Source of the DNA: Micropterus salmoides
Taxonomy: Eukaryota > Chordata > Actinopteri > Centrarchiformes > Centrarchidae
NCBI RefSeq assembly: GCF_014851395.1
Contig: NW_024041150.1
Span: 7,510,208 to 7,574,207 of the forward strand
DNA: 64,000 bases
Direction: 5' to 3'
The position numbers were made by a program, and so were the translations under genes. Below, piece after piece: positions 12,601 through 21,600 of this stretch (position 1 is the first letter of the stretch; every line of letters starts with the position of its first letter). The notes beneath the pieces were generated by a model, which was given only the letters and a program-made list of their open reading frames with translations, made no database searches and was not told the DNA's origin.

Positions 12601-15600
12601 GATAAGACGGTAGATGTGAAAAACAGATTTGCCCAGCGGGGGTACCCTTTACATTGGATTGATCAAGCATATGAACTGGCTCTTAAGAAATTCTCTGTAA
12701 GATTTATTACTCAACACTCAGTCCACTCCTTTGCTATTTGATTGTTTTTTAGGACACTGGCATATCTTAAAGTTAGACCCTGAACTTTAATTTATCTTTC
12801 GAGGTCTACCTCTTTTTGTTATTAAAAGGGGGAAAAATATAAGGGATTACTTGGTCCGCACCAATTCTGAGTACAAAACTAAGCCTACTCAGCACATACA
12901 GACACGCTTACACCCTCTTCCAAAGGGGAATTATCGATGTGGCGGTTGCGCACAATGCAATAATACTACCAAAATGCACCAATTTACTCACCCCCACACA
13001 GGTAAAACCTTTCCCTTTAATAGTGTCATCACTTGTGCATTCACACACGTGATCTATATACAGTGGGTACGGAAAGTATTCAGACCCCTTTAAATTTTTC
13101 ACTCTTTGTTTCATTGCAGCCATTTTCCAAAAATCAAAAAAGTTCATTTTATTTCTCAGTAATGTACACTCAGCACCCTATCTTGACAGAAAAAAACTGA
13201 AATGTAGAAATTTTTGCAAATTTATTAAAAAAGAAAAACTGAAATATCACATGGTCATAAGTATTCAGACCCTTTGCCGTGACACTCATATTTAACTCAG
13301 GCGCTGTCTATTTCTTCTGATCATCCTTGAGATGGTTCTACACCTTCATTTGAGTCCAGCTGTGTTTGATTATACTGATTGGACTTGATTAGGAAAGCCA
13401 CACACCTGTTTATAAGACCTTACAGCTCACAGTGCATGTCAGAGCAAATGAGAATCATGAGGTCAAAGGAACTGCCTGAAGAGCTCAGAGACAGAATTGT
13501 GGCAAGGCACAGATCTGGCCAAGGTTACAAAAAAATTTCTGCTGCACTTAAGGTTCCTAAGAGCACAGTGGCCTCCATAATCCTCAAATGGAAGACGTTT
13601 GGGACGACCAGAACCCTTCCTAGAGCTGGCCGTCCGGCCAAACTGAGCTATCGGGGGAGAAGAGCCTTGGTGAGAGAGGTAAAGAAGAACCCAAAGGTCA
13701 CTGTGGCTGAGCTCCAGAGATGCAGTCGGGAGATGGGAGAAAGTTGTAGTAAGTCAACCATCACTGCAGCAATCCACCAGTCGGGGCTTTATGGCAGAGT
13801 GGCCCGACGGAAGCCTCTCCTCAGTGCAAGACACATGAAAGCCCGCATGGAGTTTGCTAAAAAACACCTGAAGGACTCCAAGATGGTGATAAATAAGATC
13901 CTCTGGTCTGATGAGACCAAGATAGAACTTTTTGGCCTTAATTCTAAGCGGTATGTGTGGAGAACACCAGGCACTGCTCATCACCTGTCCAATACAGTCT
14001 CAACAGTGAAGCATGGTGGTGGCAGCATCATGCTGTGGGGGTGTTTTTCAGCTGCAGGGACAGGACGACTGGTTGCAATCGAGGGAAAGATGAATGCGGC
14101 CAAGTACAGGGATATCCTGGACGAAAACCTTTTCCAGAGTGCTCTGGACCTCAGACTGGGCCGAAGGTTTACCTTCCAACAAGACAATGACCCTAAGCAC
14201 AGCGCTAAAATAACGAAGGAGTGGCTTCACAACAACTCCGTGGCTGTTCTTGAATGGCCCAGCCAGAGCCCTGACTTAAACCCAATTGAGCATCTCTGGA
14301 GAGACCTGAAAATGGCTGTCCACCAACGTTTACCATCCAACCTGACAGAACTGGAGAGGATCTGCAAGGAGGAATGGCAGAGGATACCCAAATCCAGATG
14401 TGAAAAACTTGTTGCATCTTTCCCAAAACGACTCATGGCTGTATTAGATCAAAAGGGTGCTTCTACTAAATACTGAGCAAAGGGTCTGAATACTTATGAC
14501 CATGTAATATTTCAGTTTTTCTTTTTTAATAAATTTGCAAAAATTTCTACATTTCTGTTTTTTTTTCTGTCAAGATGGGGTGCTGAGTGTACATTACTGA
14601 GAAATAAAATGAACTTTTTTGATTTTTGGAAAATGGCTGCAATGAAACAAAGAGTGAAAAATTTAAAGGGGTCTGAATACTTTCCGTACCCACTGTATGT
14701 TATGTTGTCCTTGTGGTCTTGCTTATGTTGGGAAAACCACTCAAACACTCAAAGGATTAGTGAATTAAAAAAAAAGTACCATACACAGAAATGATGGGGT
14801 TTACCCTATAGCCACACACTTCAATGATGCTCACCATGATATTGCTTCACTACGGTTCTGTGGCACTGAACAAGTCACCCTACCACCTAGGGGCAGTTAC
14901 CACGATAAATTAAAAAAACAGCGTGAAAGTTACTGAATTTATCCTCTGAAAACATTAGTTCCAAAGGGACTTAATGCTGAATTCCTAATTAACAGTTTTT
15001 TGTGATTTGCAATATGTTGTTACCCATTTAGTGTCTATACAGGCTATTTTTACTTCAGATTCTTCTGAGGGTTCCCCTGTCCAACCCTTAACAGTCCTGC
15101 ATACGTAAAAATATGCACACATATTATCAGGTCCATTAAATATTGTGTCCTGTTGATTGTGTCCATTTATATATGTATGCACTGCTACAAGTTATTTGTT
15201 GCACTTATACAACAATGTGAAGATTTTGACATTTATGGTGTTGTGAAGTTTTTACAAAAACATTTCCTCTTGTTCTAGAAATTTTATAAATTTCATCGGT
15301 AGCTTATATTATTGAATACTATCAGATCTCATATCCCCTCATCTTACGATCCGTTATTCTTTGCTGACTGCACTGCCCCTTTTTCTTTTACTAAATTTGA
15401 ACCCATTACGCTGTCTGCATTACAAGAAATTGTTGGGCAGTTGAAACCCTCAGGCTCGCCAAATGATGCTTTACCCCCCCGACTCTTTAAAGAAGTTTTT
15501 CCCACCACTGGCCCATCTGTACTTACAATTGTGAACAGTAGCCTTACCTCAGGAATGGTTCCTGAAAATCTTAAGCACGCAGTAGTGCAACCACAAATTA

Positions 15601-18600
15601 AAAAACCTGGACTGGATCATGCAGATCCAGCACATTTTAGACCTATTTCCAAGCTCCCTTTTTTATCGAAACTCCTTGAAAAGGTAGTTTACAACCAGTT
15701 AACAGCTGTGCTGGATGAGCACAACATTCTTGAAACATTCCAATCTTCCAATTCCAATCCCGCAAGGCTCAATTCTAGGCGCTCTTCTCTTTTCCCTTTA
15801 TCTCCTCCCACTTGGCTCAATACTTAGGAAACATGGCATCTCTTTCCATTGTTATGCAGATGACAGCCAGATCTATGTACCTTTGAGGAAGGATGACACT
15901 CTCAGACCATTGTTTGCATGTCTAGAGGACATAAAGGTTGCGATGGCTCTCAACTTCTTAAGTTTCCCGAGCCACATTAACCAGCTCTGACTGGGGGATC
16001 CCGAGGCGTACCCAGGCCGGTGTGGAGATATAATCTCTCCACCTAGTCCTGGGTCTTCCCCAAGGCCTCCTCCCAGCTGGACGTGCCTGGAACACCTCCC
16101 TAGGGAGGCTTCCATCCTTACCAGATGCCCAAACCACCTCAACTGGCTCTTTTCGACGCAAAGGAGCAGCGGCTCTACTCTGAGCTCCTCGTGGATGGCA
16201 AGTTTCTCACCCTATCTCTAAGGGAGATACCATCGACCCACCTGATGAAACGCATTTCAGCTGCTTGTACCTGCAATCTTGTTCTTTCAGTCATGACCCA
16301 GCCTCACGGCTCAGCTCTCTTTTCGTCACAACAGTGCAGTAAAGCGAGTGCAATACCGCCCCCGCTGCTCTGATTCTCTGGCAAATCTCCTGCTCCAATC
16401 TCCCCTCACTCGTGAACAAGACCCCGAAGTACTTGAACTCCTTCACTTGGGGTAAGGACTCATTCCCTACCTGGAGTTGGCACACCACTGAGATCCTTGT
16501 GAGAGTAAAGAGCAGGTCCGTTGTTCCACGACCAGAATGAAAACCGTATTGTTCCTCTTCGATCCAAGTTTCAACTATCAGCCAAACCCTCCATTCCAGC
16601 ACCTTGGAGTAGACTTTACTGGGGAGGCTGAGAAGTGTGATACCCCTGTAATTGGCACACACTCTCTGGTCCCCCTTTTTGAACAGGGGAACCACCACCC
16701 CAGTCTGCCACGCCTTGTGCACTGTACCCGACTTCCACGCAATGTTAAAGCGACGTGTCATCCAAGACCACACCCAAAGCTTTTAGCATTTCTGCCACTG
16801 TGGAAATGTTTGACTACCCCAGTGACTTCCACCAGGGAAATTGACAAATTGAATCCCCCATCAGCCTCCAGCTCTGCCTCTACTAGAGAGGGCATGTCAG
16901 TCAGATTTAAGAGTTCCTCAAAGTGTTTCTTCCACCGCCTAATTACCTCCCCAGTTGAGGTCAACAGGGTCCTATTCTTACTGTACACAGCTTGGACGGT
17001 TCCCAGCTTCCCCCGCCTGAGGTGGCGGACAGTTCTCCAGAAGCACATTGGTGCCAACCAAAAGTCCTTTTCCATGTCTTCTCCGAACTTCTCCCACACC
17101 TGCTGCTTTGCATCTGCCACAGCAGAAGTTGCAGCCCTTCGGGCCCGTCGGTGCCTTGCATCTTCCTCCGGTGTCCTCCGAGACAACAAATCCCGGAATC
17201 AGACGGCTTCCCTGACCACCGGTGTCCACCACGGTGTTCGAGGGTTACCGCCCCTTGAGGCACCTAAGACCTTGAGACCACAGCCTCCCTCTGCGGCTTC
17301 AGCAATAGAGGCTTTGAACATTGGCCACTCATGTTCAGTGTCCCCAACCTCCACCAGGCAAACCTGGCCATCAGGCGATCGCTGGTGAGCCCTCCCTCTG
17401 GGCCTGGCTCCAGACGGGAGTCCCGGGCTTCCTCCGGGCAGGGTCTCTCCTCCTCTTCCTCCTTTTTTCATCAGGCGTCTTTATGAACTATTCTTAGTCT
17501 GGCCCCTCACCTGGAACCACTTTGCCTTGGGAGACCCTACCAGGAGCACCAGGCTCCAGACAACACAGCTCCAGTCTCATCGGGGCACGCAAACCTCTCC
17601 ACCACGATAAGGTGATGGTTCCCGGAGAGGACTCTTATATTCACTTGGAAATACCAAAATGTATGAACTCGTGTTGGACCTGAGAAACACAAATCTGTAT
17701 CGACTTCTTTTTAACTGAAATCTGTTTTCTTTGGTGTTTATTCAGTTCAATTAAATTTTATTTATATAGCGCCAATTCACAACCACAGTTATCTCCTTAT
17801 CCTTATTGTGTTTTTCATATACAGCAGGTCTAGACTCTGTGATGTTATTTACAGTGACCCAACAATATGAGCAGCATTTGGCGACAGAGAAAAAGAAAAA
17901 CTTAGAAACCTCAAGCAGAACCACGACTCAATATCCACACAGAAATACAGACAGTAAAGGTAAAAATAAATAGTGGTACATATATTTATACTAACTTTAA
18001 TGTTGGTAATAACAATAGGACAAGTAGTAACAGTTGTAGCAAAGGGTGTTGAGCAGTAACTGGTAGCAGCAGGAGACATATCAGTCAGCCTGGTGGGTAG
18101 TTCTATTATTTATCTGTTTTATTAAAACCTAATAATTAAATTATTACCTGTTTCTGTTATAACCAGATTATATACTGTATTTGTTGCTATATATAACTTT
18201 GTGATTGTAATTCTGTAAAAACTTCTGTCATGGGGTGGGGTATGCTGAGTGCAGACTTAGGTTAAGGACCCAAACACAGAAACAAGCTGAGGATACAGTT
18301 TAACAAAAGATTTATTCTCAAACAAAAATACTCAGGCTGACTCACAGATCCAGGTAAAGTGGAGACAAGGCTGAAATCCAAAAAAGTAATAATCCCTGGT
18401 TTGGATTATTACTTCGTCTTTTTTGGATTTCAGAACTCAGAACACAAGGCACAGCAGATCAATCAACTTTGGACGACAAGGACCAGCAAGGACTAAACAA
18501 AACTGAGGGCTTATAAACACAGGCAAACAAGCAGGGAGGGAAGCACAGCTGAAACACATCAGGTAGCAAAGACACATGAGTACAGAATATCACAAAGTAA

Positions 18601-21600
18601 AACAGGACGTATAGCAAACGGGAACACACTAGGGCAGATCTACCAGAGTAAAACACAAAACATAGAAAGACTGCAAAATCAGGGCATGGACTGAGACTGG
18701 ACCAAACAGGAGACAGGACTACACTAAAACATGGAGTCCTATGTCTCCATGTTTTAGTGTAGTCCTGTCTCCTGTTTGGGTCTGAAGCAAGTAAAAAAAC
18801 ATGCAGATAAACATAACAAACTTTGCTACCAAAACCCCAAACATGACAAGATTAAATAAAGCTTATAGAAACACAGAACCCAAAACCATGAAACCAGATA
18901 ATGAGTAAACTAGGACACGTGAATGAATAATAAAAAAAGGCTACGCAGAAAAACACAGAACCAAAAACAGACTTAAATAGGATCAAAAGAACAGAGAACA
19001 AACATGGGCAAAACAGTAGCACACACGAAATGGAATCAAAACAAGAGCAGAATCCTTAACTGATAACAGCTTCAATTATTTCATCATTTTGAATGAGTCC
19101 TTGCTCATTGAACGACTGCTACGGATCCTCACTGTGTGGTGGAGGCTCTAATGTAAATACACATTATGGTGTTTCCATCACTTTTGGGGACATTACATTC
19201 CGGTTCCGGTATGGTGCCTGTGTTTGGCTTCGCCACTGCGGCTGGTTGTTCGTCCCGACTCATTTTGTTTGTTTCCTGCGCTATATTGCTACTAAGTTTG
19301 TCAACAAACGTTGTGTCAACTGCATGGGTGTACAATCGCCAAACAATGCTGTTGGTCCGATCCTCAATGGCGGAGCGTGGTGACGGATGTACCTGGAGTG
19401 GTACAGGTGAGTTTGCAGCCCCTTTCGTGTGTCTGACTGCAACTGCTGTCTGCATGCGGCAGGGAGAGGCCCTATTACGACCTACAAATAGACGGCAGAG
19501 AAAGTGAGGAAAAAGGGCAGGGAGGCAGGTTCATCTGAAAAAAAACTATACACTATCACTTGAATGAGCTCTGTCCTGTGTCATAGCAAAATGCTTCTGA
19601 ATTTGTAAATATTACTGAATCTTTTAATTTCACTCAGCATGTCTCTGGTCCTACGCACAGCAAGGGACATACGCTCGATCTTGTTCTTTCTCAAGGTTTA
19701 AACATTAATAATGTTTGCATCGAAGATGTATTTGTTAGTGATCACAAATGCATCTTATTTGATCTTGTTGGTGATGAGGATCCTCTGCCTGCTAAACGAG
19801 CATCCTGCTCAAGTTTGATTAACCAGCTTACTGTTGAGAAATTTTCAGCCGCAACTGACGCAAGCTTGGATCTTATTTCAAATGACGTGGACGCTAGTGC
19901 ACAGGCGTTTAATCATTACTGCCCCCTGCTGTTGGACAAAGTGGCGCCTCTTAACACTAGAGAAATTCCCTCTGTTAATACATCCCCATGGATGAATGAC
20001 GCCATTCGCAACTTGAGGCGTGTCTGTCGGAGAACTGAGCGTTTATGGAAAGCGACTCAGCTAGTCCACCGCCTGCATCTTAAAGAGCTCTTAATAGACT
20101 TAAACGGAATGATCAAGGATGCTACAGTAGATCCTCTTACTTTACTGATATCTGCCTGTAAAAAAATCCTAAAGCTCTGTTTGAGACCATTAACAACATT
20201 GTTTCTCCTGCTGCATGTATTGTCCCTGTGTTTTCAAATGTTGACTGCAACCACTTTTTGTCTCACTTTGTGGACAAGTTTAGAGCGGTCAGGGCAGGCA
20301 TTGTTCCATCAGCAAACCCCGGTATAGTTAAACATCACAGACTTTCAATACTGGACTCCTTCTGCCCCATTACCCTGAATGACATCATGAAGTTAGTGGG
20401 CATGATGAAACCTTCCCAAAGCCCTGTTGATATTTTACCCACATCTTTGCTTTTAAAATCCATACATCTACTTGGCCCATGTTTGGTTTAAATTTTAAAC
20501 TCATCTCTTCAGCTGGGCCAGGTTCCCAGCTGTTTTAAGCATGCGGTTGTTCAGCCCATCTTGAAAAAGAACAATCTTGATGCAGCCTCATTTAGAAACT
20601 ATAAGCCTATTTCTAAATTGCCTTTTATTTCTAGAATTATAGAAAAGGTTGTTGCGAACCAGATAAATAATGTTTGATTCCCATAATATCTTTGATAAAT
20701 TTCAGTCTGGTTTTCGTAAAAACCATTCAACTGAGACTGCCCTCCTTAGGGTCTCAAATGATATTTTGATGGCTGCTGTTGGGGGTAAATGTTCTGTGCT
20801 GGTCCTATTAGATCTCAGTGCAGCGTTTGATACTGTTGATCACTGCACTCTGATAGACTGAAAACAACTGTGGGCATTACTGGATCGGCTCTGAAATGGT
20901 TTTCCTCCTATCTCTCTGACAGGAGTTTCTCTGTGCCCTAGGACATATATGTCAGACTCTGCTCCTTTGTCCTGTGGTGTGCCCCAAGGTTCTGTGCTCG
21001 GCCCCCTGCTGTTCAGTCTGTATATGCTTTCTCTTGGAAAGATTATTGATACCTTTGAAGACATATCTTATCATTGTTATGCTGATGACATCCAATTATA
21101 TTTATCTTTTAGTCCTCATAGGCTAGACAAACTGTCCGTGTTGCACAATTGCTTAGCCTCCATTAACAAATGGATGGCAGACAACTTTTTGCAACTAAAT
21201 ACAGACAAAACTGAGGTGTTGATTTTTGCCCCAGACAACATTACCCCTAAGATCAGGCAGGCCATTGGGGCTCTATCATCCTCTGACAGTAATTTTGTGT
21301 GAAATTTGGGTGTCATTTTTGATAAATCTATGTGTTTTAACAGTAATGTTAAATCTGTGGTTCGTTCCTGTTTTTTCCATCTCAGGAACATTGCTAAGAT
21401 TAGATCTATGGTTTCTAAAGAAGAGATGGAGATGCTTGTTCATGCTTTTATTTCTTCTCGTCTGGATTATTGCAATGTACTGTACACTTGTCTAAACAAA
21501 TCCTCCATAGACTGACTGCAAGTTGTGCAGAATGCAGCTGCAAGGCTTTTGTCTAAAACCAACAGGAGATCACACATTTCTCCTGTGCTTAAGGCTCTTC

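Larger units (their letters stand above)
12380..15000 (+). mobile_element. Penelope-like element with GIY-YIG domain, split by Tc1
   Basis: Upstream of the Tc1 insertion the frames read IYRKDTDKNTLLLATSFHPT (about 12485-12545), then a segment resembling QRGYP/WIDQAY, then YRCGGCAQCNNT and FPFNSVITCAFTHVIY (about 12925-13058). Downstream (14698 on) they resume with MLCCPCGLAYVGKT, the GIY-YIG nuclease core, and then PHTSMM/NHDIA-like and LRFCG-like remnants up to about 14990. Penelope-like retroelements carry reverse transcriptase plus this C-terminal nuclease. Here the reverse transcriptase palm is not recognisable, so only the 3' part survives. Frame breaks after 14760 make it inactive. Confidence 0.75.

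Noticed and set aside
16537..17388. 283-codon plus-strand frame
   Set aside because: It is antisense to the RTE-like LINE, whose minus-strand reverse transcriptase motifs are clear.
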